Part shown: piece after piece, positions 1 through 10,412 of the stretch
Position numbering within the stretch: the first letter of the stretch is position 1
How the letters are laid out: each line of letters begins with the position of its first letter
Assembly (NCBI RefSeq): GCF_030272615.1
Contig: NC_081409.1
Location: 875,554,594-875,618,593 of the forward strand
Reading direction: 5' to 3'
Source of the DNA: Cryptomeria japonica
Taxonomy: Eukaryota; Streptophyta; Pinopsida; Cupressales; Cupressaceae
Length of the DNA stretch: 64,000 nucleotides
The notes under the pieces: generated by a model
Told to the model about the DNA's origin: nothing
Database searches by the model: none
What the model saw: the letters and a program-made list of their open reading frames with translations, nothing else
Made by a program: the position numbers and the translations under genes

Positions 1-1082
1 ATTTGGATCCGACATGGTCCGGTAGGCTCTGGTATAGTTTGGTTATGGAATTGAATTAATCATGATACTCATGTTCATATTCAGTAAGTTGGTTTTGGTC
101 TGGTGATCGGATGCTATCCTGTTAGAAGCTTGGTTTCTGGTTCTGATGAGGGTTTCACCAATAGAGATTTTGATGAAGATCTTTGATGAACTGTATAAGT
201 GGTGTTGGTGCATCTTCTGGTGGAGTTTTGGGATGTTGTTGATGATCATGTTCGAGACTTGGCGGATGGAGATCATTCCTGTAGCGTGTGAACCTATACT
301 GGGTCCTAGTTGATCTAGGTTATGGACCGACTTTAATGTAACGTGTGCATTGGACATATGTTTCTGTGATGTCTTATGTGTTGGATATTATTTGTTTGTT
401 CTAAGGCCGACATGGTTTGTAATTATGTAATTGGTTAATTATCTAGTGGCCGACTTGATTGTTTATGGCCAAGGGTTTGTATATATAGATGTAAGATCTC
501 ATTGTAGATCATATGATAGAGATTGTAGGAATGGGAAAAGGAATGTAATGTGTGAATAATGTAATATCATTCAGATAGAGGATTTGGTCGATCATTGAAG
601 ATCAGATTGGGTTTATGTAAGAGGATTTAGTCCTCCGATATTGAGCTTGACCAGAATTGTACTCAGGAATAGGAGATGCTATCTTTTGTAGTTCAACACT
701 TCTCTAGATTGTAGTCTGAATTTCTATGTAGTCAGTCAGGCTCCTTTTGTGATGAGTAGTGCACTCTAGGCTATTGGCCTTCCTGCAAGTCCAGGCCCCT
801 CAATTGTAATTCACATGCTTACTGCTGAAGTATTATTTGATTGTGGGTAGGCTTCCCACCATGGTTTTTCCCTTTATCGGGTTTTCCACGTATAAATCTT
901 GGTGTCATGTGGATGGTATTTATTTTGTGATTATTGTTTATGCTTAATTGGTTTAACTTCTATTCTGGTATTAATGTTTTGGGTTCCAGTATTAAAGTTT
1001 TAATTGCTAATAGTTCTGGTAATCTGTGACAACTGATTCACCCTCCTCTCAGTTGTCTTCTGGTTATTTGAACTATCTAACA
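1..1082 (+). repeat. Copia-1 5' LTR, truncated by the window edge
   Basis: Matches 14600-15616 almost throughout, ends in ctaaca, and is followed directly by a primer-binding site. The first ~124 bases of the LTR (seen in the 3' copy from 14476) lie outside the window. A TATA-like box (gtatatatag) is near 478-487. A dyad of CCATGG/CCACG and CCC/GGG arms lies at 858-890, and a pyrimidine-rich stretch precedes the LTR end. Confidence 0.93.
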
Positions 1083-1084
1083 AT

Positions 1085-1096
1085 TGGTATCAGAGA
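1085..1096 (+). other. Primer-binding site of Copia-1 (initiator tRNA-Met type)
   Basis: TGGTATCAGAGA lies two bases after the LTR terminal CA. The plant Copia consensus for the initiator Met-tRNA is TGGTATCAGAGC, so only the last base differs. Confidence 0.9.
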
Positions 1097-1140
1097 TTTT
1101 ATCCTCTTTATAGAAAGCTTAACTGCTTGAGAAAGATCCT

Positions 1141-1687
1141 ATGGCATCTAATAGTTCAAGTTCATCCAGTTCATCTAGTGCTATCTTTTGGAGAGATATT
1201 CTGAGGCTTGATGGAACAAATTACATAGTATGGAAGATCCACATGGAGACTCATCTGAGATGTCTTGGCAAGGATATTTGGGAGATCACACAGAATGGTC
1301 TCACACCTTATAATCCAGGATCTAGAAATCCTCCTCTGGCAAACCTGGATAAAGAGCTTGAGAATGATTATAGAGCAAGAGAAGCCCTCTTGTGTGCACT
1401 TTCTGATCAACAAATAATTGGATTAACCGACAAATCATCTGGAAAGGATATATGGGATAAGTTGGAGACTCCTAATGAAGGTGACCGTACAGTAAAGATT
1501 GCTAAATTTGATGGTTACTGGGTGAGATATGAAAAACTGAAGATGGAAGAAGATGAAAGGATTACTGAATTCATGGAAAGGGTAAATGAGATTGTTATGG
1601 GAATTCAATGTTGTGGTGGAAATCTGAGCGAATATGAAATCGTTTCTCAAGTTCTGAGAGCCCTACCACTGACTTACAAAATGAAGG
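1141..1687 (+). pseudogene. Copia-1 gag, N-terminal part, interrupted by E1
   Basis: Starts with an ATG 58 bases after the LTR end and runs open for about 182 codons: a Ser-rich N-terminus, then a DGTNYIVWKIHMETHL segment typical of the Copia gag domain (DUF4219/UBN2 type), then helical sequence ending ...ALPLTYKMK. Copia gag proteins form the virus-like particle that packages element RNA. The frame is cut at 1688 by the LTR of E1 and resumes in the same frame at 10414. No stop occurs in this half. The short stop seen after the insertion point comes from the foreign LTR and is not part of gag. Confidence 0.93.
1683..1687. repeat. Target-site duplication of E1, left copy (gaagg)
   Basis: Gaagg occurs directly before E1 (1683-1687) and directly after it (10413-10417). 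Five bases is the usual duplication for Gypsy integration, and removing one copy restores the Copia-1 gag frame. Confidence 0.92.
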
Positions 1688-3338
1688 TGTAGCGTCATAA
1701 ATTGTACGCACTTGCTAGGGTGGTACAATTTCACACCTAGTTTAGCACCCGCCTTGGCGCATTTTGCATTTTGCATTGCATTTCCCCTTTAGCACTTAAT
1801 TAATTAAATTAATTAGGTCTAAGGTTCTATTTTATCATCTCCCATATCATAAAGTGTGCCCCTTTTCATTAAAGTGTGCCCCTTTCACTTTATTCTTCCA
1901 ATACATCATTTAATCAAAAACCCTAATTAGGTCCTATTTTGAACTTGGGGGCTTGATTTTGAGGGTCAAAACATCTTGAAATCACCTGTAACTTCAGGAT
2001 TCTCTCTAAAATCATCATATCCGATGGCCCTGAAAATTTGGTGAAAAGTTGTCGAGACCATGGCGCCCGGAGAGGACCATGGCGCCCGGAGTGCACATGG
2101 TCCCGGACATTTTTCCCAAAATTTTAGGAGCGCAATCCAATCATAAAATAAAGCTTAACCCCAAGAAATTGGCGGGATATTCAATCTCTAGGTCGGCCAA
2201 AAGTTGAAATTAAGACCTAGGGTTTCATATATAAGAGCTCTCTTTCTTCATTTGAAAGGATCCAGATTTTTGGTTTCAAGGGCCTTCTATGCAGCGAAAG
2301 AGCAGATCTTTGAAGACTTCAACAACATTCAACATCCATCCATCAAGCATTCATCAATTTCATTCATCCATTTAGGGCTTTGAAGACATTGAAGAGCAAT
2401 AGGGGATCACCGACTGAAAATTGGCTTGTACCCCTCCCTTTGGGTTGGGTATGATTTCATGTTGTTTTCATGTCTTTTTCATAAGCTTCATTACATCATT
2501 TGTACTCATGCTTTAGATCACTCTACATCTTGATTTGGAGCATTTACATTATCATTTACAAGCAATTAGGGTTTACTTTCTAGGTTGCTCTAGTTTGCTT
2601 ACTTGCATTTTAGGATCTTGCACACACACAAGGTCTGCACATACTACTTTTACAATACAAATTGGCTATTCGTGGAGGTGGAAATCACCAAAGTGGGGGT
2701 TTGACTAAGGCAAAACCCTATATAGCCACCCACCATACCTTTTCAGATATAAGTGTAGGTTTCGGGATTCGGACGATGCCGCAAGTTGCAGATCTGACGG
2801 AAGTAGACTGAGACGGAACAACACACCAAATTGTAGAGAAAAAGACCAGGACAGGGGCATGGGGCGCCCTGGTCCTACCAGGACAGGGGCGCTGGGCACC
2901 CTGGTCCTTCTGTCAGACAACAGTTTCAACATTTTTCTGACAGCTTTTCAGGTTGCAAAACAATAGTTTCAGGTGTAGAATAGGGACAGTGGCGCCCACG
3001 CCCTTGTCCCAAACATTTCCACTCAAATTTTAACCCCAGGTACACATCTGCATTCTCCTTTTATCCTTGTGTTTACAGCTTTTCATCACTTAATCTCAAT
3101 CTTGCAATCTTGTTACTAGTTCATACTTGCACTCTAGGGCTAGTAGTTGAACTTGCATCATTTTATCTATCAATTGCAACAAAGGAATAGAAATCCTAAT
3201 AGGTAGCCCATGGCTCTCTCTTCCACAGAAAGATGTAGCCAATTGTGTGATACCTCTAGGCTCTTTCGTATTCCACAAGTGTGTGATTGAAAGTGAGATT
3301 AGGGCATGTTTGCTTAGTGTCACTTTTTCCCCCACAGA
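1688..3338 (+). repeat. E1 5' LTR
   Basis: Runs from TGTAGCG to ...cccccacaga and matches 8762-10412 closely. The 3' copy ends in CA, here changed to GA. A TATA-like catatataagag is near 2229-2240. Upstream at about 2056-2105 is a tandem repeat of a ggaccatggcgcccgg-like unit. Downstream at 2845-2909 are two GC-rich hairpins built on aggacaggggc, and at about 2692-2715 a gggttt/aaaccc stem. Confidence 0.93.
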
Positions 3339-3341
3339 TTT

Positions 3342-3359
3342 TGGTGAACCCGACGTGAA
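3342..3359 (+). other. E1 primer-binding site (tRNA-Trp type)
   Basis: TGGTGAACCCGACGTGAA lies 3 bases after the LTR. From memory of plant tRNA-Trp, whose 3' end is TTCACGTCGGGTTCA plus CCA, all 18 bases are complementary. The tRNA identity rests on recall rather than a search. Confidence 0.8.
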
Positions 3360-3672
3360 CTCCAATCTTCTCTAATTCTAATTTATGTTTTCAAATTTGA
3401 GTGTTTATGCTATTTCAAATTCAAATTTGTATTTACAAGTTTTAATTTCTTGCAAGATTCAAAAATCTAGAGGAAATTTTTGCTAAAACCCTAATTTTTC
3501 AATTCAAAGTTGAACTTGTGGATAGCTTAATTGGGATCAATAATTTCAAATCTGATTTAGGAACTCATTTGAATCATAAATTTCATTTTCTAAATCTACA
3601 TCCTAAGTGCTTGCATTGAACATTTCCTTCTATTTTGCATGTGTTATCATTTGAAAGAGGAAAATTGTTGTC

Positions 3673-5577
3673 ATGATGCATTCATTTCATAAATGTGATA
3701 ATGGGTTAGCTTCCCTTGTTTCAATTTTTCCTTCTCCTAAAGAACCTCCCCCCATCTATAACAACATTTTAGTGTCTAAAAGAGTTGCTACCAATCCCTT
3801 TGAGACTCTCCCATGCTCTAAGGATGAAGACTTTAAGAGTGATCTTGACAATTCTCCTAAAATGTGCCCTTCCTATTTAGCTATCCTAGAGGAAGAGAAT
3901 GATATCATAAACACCTTTCTTAATGTTACTTCATCTTCCCTACATGATGCCTCTCTAAATGAAAAGGTATTGATGGACATTGACTTATTTTCTCCTAAAG
4001 TTGGTCCTTCCAATGGGGGCATGTTAGTGCAACAAGAGGTTATGAACACTTCTTTCAAAGATCTTCTTCCTAAGCATGAATCTTTGGAGAAATATGTTCA
4101 TGTTCCTCCTAAAAAACACTCCCTTCATGAGGATCCTTTTGTGCAAGAAGATGACATTATCCCTACATTTCCTAGTGATGGCATTTCCTTTTCCAACAAA
4201 ATTCCCACCAGAGATGATGAATTAATGATAAATGCTTACCCTTCTCCTAAAGTTTGTCTTACCCATAAGCATCCCTTAGAGAAAGAAGATGAAATAATAA
4301 GCAATTTCCTTAATTCTCTCTCCCCTAAAGATCATATTGAACATATTTTGAGGAAAGAGGATGAGTTTAACACATCTTTTGATGCTCTCCCTCCTAAGGA
4401 TGAGGAATTAATAAACAATGTTATCTCCTCTCCCTAAATTGACAATACTTCAAACATTCCTTTCAACAAACTCACTATTTGGGATGAACCATTAGAAGAA
4501 GGTGTAGATTATTCTCTACCCCATGAGAGAACCCTAGCCAAAGGGGATGAAATCAAGATTGAAAACTCCCTTGATAGTTTCTCACCTTCCTTGAATCTCA
4601 ATTATTCTCCCTCTAAAAATAAAGCATCTCCCTCTCCTCAACTTGGTTCTACTCATAAAGAAACCCTAGTTCAAAACAAGATGGTTAACATCTCTTTCAA
4701 AGATCTCCATCTCAAAGGTGAGACTTTAGAGAGTAATGTTGATTCTTCTCCTATAGAGTTTATTCCCCATGTAGATCCTTTGACGATAGAGGATGATATG
4801 ACCTTTCCTAGTATTACTTTTCCTACTAGAACATCAATGCCTACCCCTTGTCTCTCTCCTAAAATTTATTTAATCTGTGATAAGATTTTAGTGCAAGAGA
4901 AGACTATCAATAATTCTTCCAACACTTTTGTTCATTCCTCTAAACCATCCTCAATCAATTTGATACATGTAAATAAAACACCTAAAAAACCTCTCTTCAC
5001 TATCCAAGGTGCTTGTCCTTCTCAAAATTCTCAACCTTTAAATAAGCCTATCTTAGTGGTCCAAGGTGGTTATGCTAATGATTTTTTTTGCACTCCTAAG
5101 AAACCTATTATTACTGTGCAAGGAGGTGATTCTACTAAGAGCCCTTATGAGTATGCTAAGCAACTGACTAGAGAGAGTTATCATGCGGTTGCCCACACTT
5201 ATAACACAAGGAACAATAGGCAACCTAATCCTCCTCCAGTTATCCCAACTTCACTTCCTCCTTCCCAACCTATTCTTCCTCAAGCCCCTCATATTTCACA
5301 AATGCTTAGTAAGGACTATGATCTCATAGAACAACTTAAAACTACTCCTGCTAAGATATCCCTTTGGGATTTGATCCAAACTTCTTCCGCTCATCATGGA
5401 ATGTTACAAGATGCCTTGAAAGATTTGAATGTTCCTCTACCTAATACATCTAGTAATATAGTGTCTTTGGTTAACTCTGTGATGAATCCTAAAGCTCAAA
5501 TTGTGTTTACTCAAGATGAGTTGCCTACTAGTGAAATTCAACATCAATATGATCCCTTGATGATTGTGGTTATCATA
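3673..5577 (+). CDS. E1 ORF1: acidic SPK-repeat protein with a Tat-like pre-protease linker
   Basis: One frame runs from the ATG at 3673 for about 635 codons with a single internal stop at 4435-4437. The first ~400 residues are degenerate repeats of roughly 25-45 residues starting S/P-P-K and containing acidic (E)EDE(I/L)I blocks. A second set of short repeats follows, with K-P-(I/L) then V/I-Q-G-G/A near 4985-5130. The last ~140 residues (YDLIEQLKTTPAKISLWDLI, then FTQDELP) resemble the linker between gag and protease in plant Tat/Ogre elements. I see no retrotransposon gag domain or CCHC knuckle. Function is unknown; a particle or RNA-binding role is a guess from position. Confidence 0.75.
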
Positions 5578-5578
5578 A

Positions 5579-6526
5579 ATGACACTGGTAGATAATGGTT
5601 CTGGCCTTAATGTGTGTAGCATTAATCTATTGCATAAGATGAATGTGGATACATCCCTTATTGAGCCTGACTCTCGTCCCATTCGAGGCTTTGATAATGT
5701 GGCTAAGTCTTCATTAGGTATTATCACCTTACCCATCACAGTGGGACCTGTTACTTTGCCTACTCCTATCCATGTTATGTCGGGAAATCTAACATACAAC
5801 TTGTTATTAGGGAGACCTTGGATTCACAGTATGCAAGCTGTCCCCTCTACATTGCATAGACAAGTTAAATTTATTTATAATAATAAGACATATACCTTGA
5901 TAGGTGATACTAATTTTCAAGCTTGTTTGCAAACATCTACTTCCAAAGGGAGTTCTTCTAAGCCTTCCTCTTCTAGTGATGACTCGTTAAACAAGATACC
6001 TATGGATGAATCATCACCCTCTGATAATCAAAATTCTTTGGATGAGTCTGAAGTTCCTGAAGAAGATTCTTCTCAACTTGAATCTACACATGAAAAGGCT
6101 TTTGATACTGAGAAGGTTCTTGCAGAAGACGATTGGGGATCTCTTGATTTTAATCCCACCTTTGTAGGTGAGTATAGGGTTCCTCCTAGAGAGCTTAAAG
6201 TTAAAAAGAAGGAAGAAACTAGAGATCAATCAGTCTTACCTGAACCTATGAGCAATAATTTTGTGGCTGCTTCTCAAAACACCTCTAATTCTAAAGGATT
6301 TGATTCTTTGTCTTATGAAAAACCACCTTTTCTTTCTGAAATGGCTAATCGTTATGGTCATGGTTTCCATATTTTGGCTAAGAGTGGCTATAGTGGAAAT
6401 GGTTGTGGGGCAAATGAACAAGGAATTAAAGTTCCTTTAGAACATAACATGCATGAATATTCATTTGGTCTTGGATATAATCTTTCTAAGCCCACCAAAG
6501 CATCTAAAAGACCATCTCTCAAGTGA
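5579..6526 (+). CDS. E1 aspartic protease with a C-terminal G-patch-like segment
   Basis: The frame opens with TLVDNGSGLNVC, the plant Tat protease active-site pattern (D-N-G-S in place of D-T-G-S), followed after ~75 residues by LLLGRPWIH, the second conserved protease motif. A ~100-residue Ser/Asp/Glu-rich linker follows. The tail at about 6360-6480 has KSGYSGNGCGANEQG and later FGLGY, which fits a G-patch (glycines before and after, final G-L-G-Y). It is in frame 2 while the upstream linker is in frame 1, so a one-base shift near 5574-5580 separates them. This is either mutation or programmed frameshifting; no slippery site is obvious. The protease would mature element proteins. Confidence 0.82.
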   Translation: MTLVDNGSGLNVCSINLLHKMNVDTSLIEPDSRPIRGFDNVAKSSLGIITLPITVGPVTLPTPIHVMSGNLTYNLLLGRPWIHSMQAVPSTLHRQVKFIYNNKTYTLIGDTNFQACLQTSTSKGSSSKPSSSSDDSLNKIPMDESSPSDNQNSLDESEVPEEDSSQLESTHEKAFDTEKVLAEDDWGSLDFNPTFVGEYRVPPRELKVKKKEETRDQSVLPEPMSNNFVAASQNTSNSKGFDSLSYEKPPFLSEMANRYGHGFHILAKSGYSGNGCGANEQGIKVPLEHNMHEYSFGLGYNLSKPTKASKRPSLK

Positions 6527-6870
6527 ATGCTATATTTAGTAGTAATGATGATCTCACTTCAACTAAATCATCTTCTACTTCTATCAACTCTCATTCCCCT
6601 CATAAGGAAATCTTGGCGATGAGCAAATCTCTTTATGACTCCCCTCAAATTTCTAAATCCACTTATGAATCTTTATCTCCTATTCATCATAAAGTCCTTT
6701 CCTCCAGGGATAAGGCTCTAATAAATTACACTCATCTTTCTTCTAAGATTTCTCATAACTTTCCTTCTTCAATTTTTATCACTTTATACATGTTTTTTAT
6801 CTCACTTATAGTTGAGCATTCAGCATGTCATATTCAAATACCTCATTTAGTCTATCATGTCTTTAAATAA
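6523..6870 (+). CDS. E1 short downstream ORF, uncertain
   Basis: About 115 codons overlapping the end of the protease frame. Ser-rich with KSTYESLSP and KALINYTHLSSK segments like the SPK repeats of ORF1, then a hydrophobic stretch (about 20 residues including FITLYMFFISLIV). It may be a shifted continuation of the polyprotein or a chance frame. No known domain recognised. Confidence 0.35.
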   Translation: MNAIFSSNDDLTSTKSSSTSINSHSPHKEILAMSKSLYDSPQISKSTYESLSPIHHKVLSSRDKALINYTHLSSKISHNFPSSIFITLYMFFISLIVEHSACHIQIPHLVYHVFK

Positions 6871-8746
6871 CATTAATGGCTATTATGTTGCTCATCATTA
6901 TGTGACTTTGGTAGCTCATTTACTGGGGGCTCATTGTCATTCATGATGGTACAATTTCAAGTGCAATCATATTTTTTGAAGCAACATAATAGCCTAATTT
7001 TTCTATGTTATCTCTTGTTCCTATGGGGACAAGAGTGACTTCATACATCTCTTCTTTTTATGGTTAAAATTTCCCTTTTGGGTAATAGTGTGGAAATATT
7101 GATCATCTTTGCTTTAGAATCCTCTTTTCCTAGATACAGGAGAAGATGTGTATTCCCTTTCTTATCCTGCCCACTTCTTGTGAGGAGAATTTTACATACA
7201 CTAATGTCTTGCTTGCATGAACTCATGTGAGTATGTAGTACATTTTTCTTATGTCTAAATCTCTCCCTAGAAGATTGTGTAAGTCCCTCTCATTGTCCTT
7301 ATCCTTGGGAGGCAATGATCTTTCCTTATTTTTATCTAAGGATCCACTTTTTCCTATTTCGTGGATGGTGTGAACTTTATTACTTGATATTATTCCTTGT
7401 ATGCATTTGTTGTTGTTTGTTCAAGGATTCTCTCTTAAAAGAGGTGTAAGTCCTTGACTACAACCTCTTTTGCACTTGGTAAAATACATCCATAATGAAT
7501 TCACTCTCCCAATTGGGTTAAAAAGAGCGTCATCCTTCATTAAGAATCACTTTCACCTCGCAAAAGAAGGAAGTATTGCATTCTTATTCTCTTCTTTGTC
7601 TTATTCTAGAAGATGTTATATTTGTCTAAGACAATTCCTCTCAGGGATAGGTGTCTTTTGTACAAAGATCTCTTCTCCTCTAAGGATCTCCTTTACACAT
7701 ACTACAAGATATCCCTTTTCAACTATCTTATCCTTGCTTAAAGAGTGCAAAACTCTCTTGCTTGGATCTCTGACATTGTTGCATTTTTGGGGTATCTTCT
7801 TTTGTGATGAAGGTAGGTATCCTTGTTCTACTTTGCTTATGACATAAACATTACAATTTTTGAGCAATGGGTCATTCTCGGAACCAGAGCATAGACTCTT
7901 AGAGCGAGATGTCTCCATTTTTCTTTTATGCAAGGTGATTATTCTTGGAACCAGAGCACAGACTCTTAGAGCGAGATGTCATGCTTTTGTACTATACATA
8001 TACAGGTTGTAGCATACTCGGGCATAGACTCCTATGAGATGTTTCTAACCTCACTTACACACACATGCATGAGGTTGAGTGGAACTAGCGGCATAAGGCT
8101 AGAATTTCTCACTCTCCTCCCTTACATGGATCAATTAGACAGACTCTAGGGGCTAGTTTTCCATGTCCTTTTTCCCATGGATCACCTAGACAAGATCTAG
8201 GGGCGAGAAGTCCATGTTTTCTCTCTCACTATTCTTCTCATGGATCACCAATGTGTGTATTCATGCTTTTTTCCTTTCTTTTCTTCTCTTTGCATTTTGT
8301 TTCCATTTACATCCTTCATCTTGCATTAGAGAACTGTCAAATCCTCACACTCTTTGTTGTGTTGGAATTGAGATTTAGTCCTCTTTCTTACCAAATGATT
8401 CTCCATTAGTTTTTGATCTCATATCAAATCTTCTTGTGAGCATTTGTCATCAATATTCTTTAACAATTCGAAGTGGTAAACATGATACCCTGTTTCAACT
8501 CACTAAAATTAGCAAGCCGAAACAGGGGGGGGCATATAGCTACCCTCGAATTTTCATCATCTTCCTTAGTAAGCATTAGGTGATTTTGTGATCTAACGTG
8601 TGTTTTGTAGGGTGCAGTTCCTAACTGTGTACTACAGATACCGTTGGGGGCTTCGTTCGACAGACTTATGGATATATCCTTTTTCAAATAATGTTTACTT
8701 TTCTCTACTTTAGCTTGCATATGCACGTAGTGTTCATATGACCGCT
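6871..8746. other. E1 3' non-coding region with short tandem repeats
   Basis: No gene seen in 1.9 kb. It holds two near-identical 34-base repeats at 7880-7913 and 7947-7980 (core agactcttagagcgagatgtc) with a third, degenerate copy near 8011-8040, and two copies of a ~32-base unit starting catggatca at about 8125 and 8175. Polypurine-like tgggggct or longer G tracts occur at 6923, 8524 and 8644 before the real tract at 8747. Confidence 0.75.
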
Positions 8747-8761
8747 AAAGTGGGGGCTAAA
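8747..8761 (+). other. E1 polypurine tract
   Basis: AAAGTGGGGGCTAAA lies immediately upstream of the 3' LTR and is identical to the tract of E2 at 27160-27174. It would prime plus-strand DNA synthesis. Confidence 0.88.
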
Positions 8762-10412
8762 TGTAGCATCGTAAATTGTACGCACTTGCTAGGGTGGTAC
8801 AATTTCACACCTAGTTTAGCACCCGCCTTGGTGCATTTTGCATTTTGCATTGCATTTCCCCTTTAGCACTTAATTAATTAAATTAATTAGGTCTAAGGTT
8901 CTATTTTATCATCTCCCATATCATAAAGTTGGCCCCTTTTCATTAAAGTGTGCCCCTTTCATTTTATTCTTCCAATACATCATTTAATCAAAAACCCTAA
9001 TTAGGTCCTATTTTGAACTTGGGGGCTTGATTTCGGGGGTCAAAACATCTTGAAATCACCTGTAACTTCGGGATTCTCTCTAAAATCATCATATCCAACG
9101 GCCCTGAAAATTTGGTGAAAAGTTGTCAGGACCATGGCGCCCGGAGAGGACCATGGCGCCCGGAGTGCACATGGTCCCGAACATTTTTCTCGAAATTTTA
9201 GGAGCGCAATCCAATCATAAAATAAAGCTTAACCCCAAGAAATTGGCGGGATATTCAATCTCTAGGTCGGCCAAAAGTTGAAATTAAGACCTAGGGTTTC
9301 ATATATAAGAGCTCTCTTTCTTCATTTGAAAGGATCCAGATTTTTGGTTTCAAGGGCCTTCTATGCAGCGAAAGAGCAGATCTTTGAAGACTTCAACAAC
9401 ATTCAACATCCATCCATCAAGAATTCATCAATTTCATTCATCCATTTAGGGCTTTGAAGACATTGAAGAGCAATAGGGGATCACCGACTGAAGATTGGCT
9501 TGTACCCCTCCCTTGGGGTTGGGTATGATTTCATGTTGTTTTCATGTCTTTTGCATAAGCTTCATTACATCATTTGTACTCATGCTTTAGATCACTCTAC
9601 ATCTTGATTTGGAGCATTTACATTATCATTTACAAGCAATTAGGGTTTACTTTCTAGGTTGCTCTAGTTTGCTTACTTGCATTTTAGGATCTTGCACACA
9701 CACAAGGTCTGCACACACTACTTTTACAATACAACTTGGCTATTCGTGGAGGTGGAAATCACCAAAGTGGGGGTTTGACTAAGGCAAAACCCTATATAGC
9801 CGCCCACCATACCTTTTCAGATATAAGTGCAGGTTTCGAAATTCAGACGACGCCGCAAGTTGCAGATCCGATGGAAGCAGACTGAGACGGAACAACACAC
9901 CAAATTGCAGAGAAAAAGACCAGGACAGGGGCGTGGGGTGCCCTGGTACTGCCAGGACAGGGGCGCTGGGCGCCCTAGTCCTTTTGTCAGACAGCAGTTT
10001 CAACATTTTTCTGACAGCTTTTCAGGTTGCAAAACAACAGTTTCAGGTGCAGAATCAGGACAGTGGCACCCACGCCCCCGTCCCGAACATTTCCACTCAG
10101 ATTTTAACCCCAGGTACACATCTGCATTCTCCTTTTATCCTTGTGTTTACAGCTTTTCATCACTTAATCTCAATCTTGCAATCTTGTTACTAGTTCATAC
10201 TTGCACTCTAGGGCTAGTAGTTGAACTTGCATCATTTTATCTATCAATTGCAACAAAGGAATAGAAATCCTAATAGGTAGCCCGTGGCTCTCTCTTCCAC
10301 AGAAAGAAGTAGCCAATTGTGTGATACCTCTAGGCTCTTTTGTATTCCACAAGTGTGTGATTGAAAGTGAGATTAGGGCATGTTTGCTTAGTGTCACTTT
10401 TTCCCCCACACA
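8762..10412 (+). repeat. E1 3' LTR
   Basis: Same sequence as 1688-3338 with scattered substitutions. Begins TGTAGCATC, ends ...cccccacaca, and is followed by gaagg. The paired hairpins are at 9919-9950 and 9952-9983. Apparent small ORFs within it are LTR sequence. Confidence 0.93.

Larger units (their letters stand above)
1688..10412 (+). mobile_element. E1: RT-less Tat-like Gypsy element nested in Copia-1 gag
   Basis: An 8.7-kb element with two LTRs of about 1650 bp, a tRNA-Trp-type primer site, a polypurine tract directly before the 3' LTR and a 5-bp target duplication. The internal 5.4 kb encodes a Ser-Pro-Lys repeat protein (3673-5577) and a protease with a G-patch-like tail (5579-6526). 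I found no RT, RNase H or integrase motifs in the remaining 1.9 kb, so it should need enzymes in trans. The LTRs are much more alike than those of Copia-1, consistent with later insertion. It shares primer site and polypurine tract with E2. Confidence 0.92.

Noticed and set aside
9827-10264. Overlapping plus-strand frames in the E1 3' LTR
   Set aside because: Pure LTR sequence also present, disrupted, in the 5' LTR.
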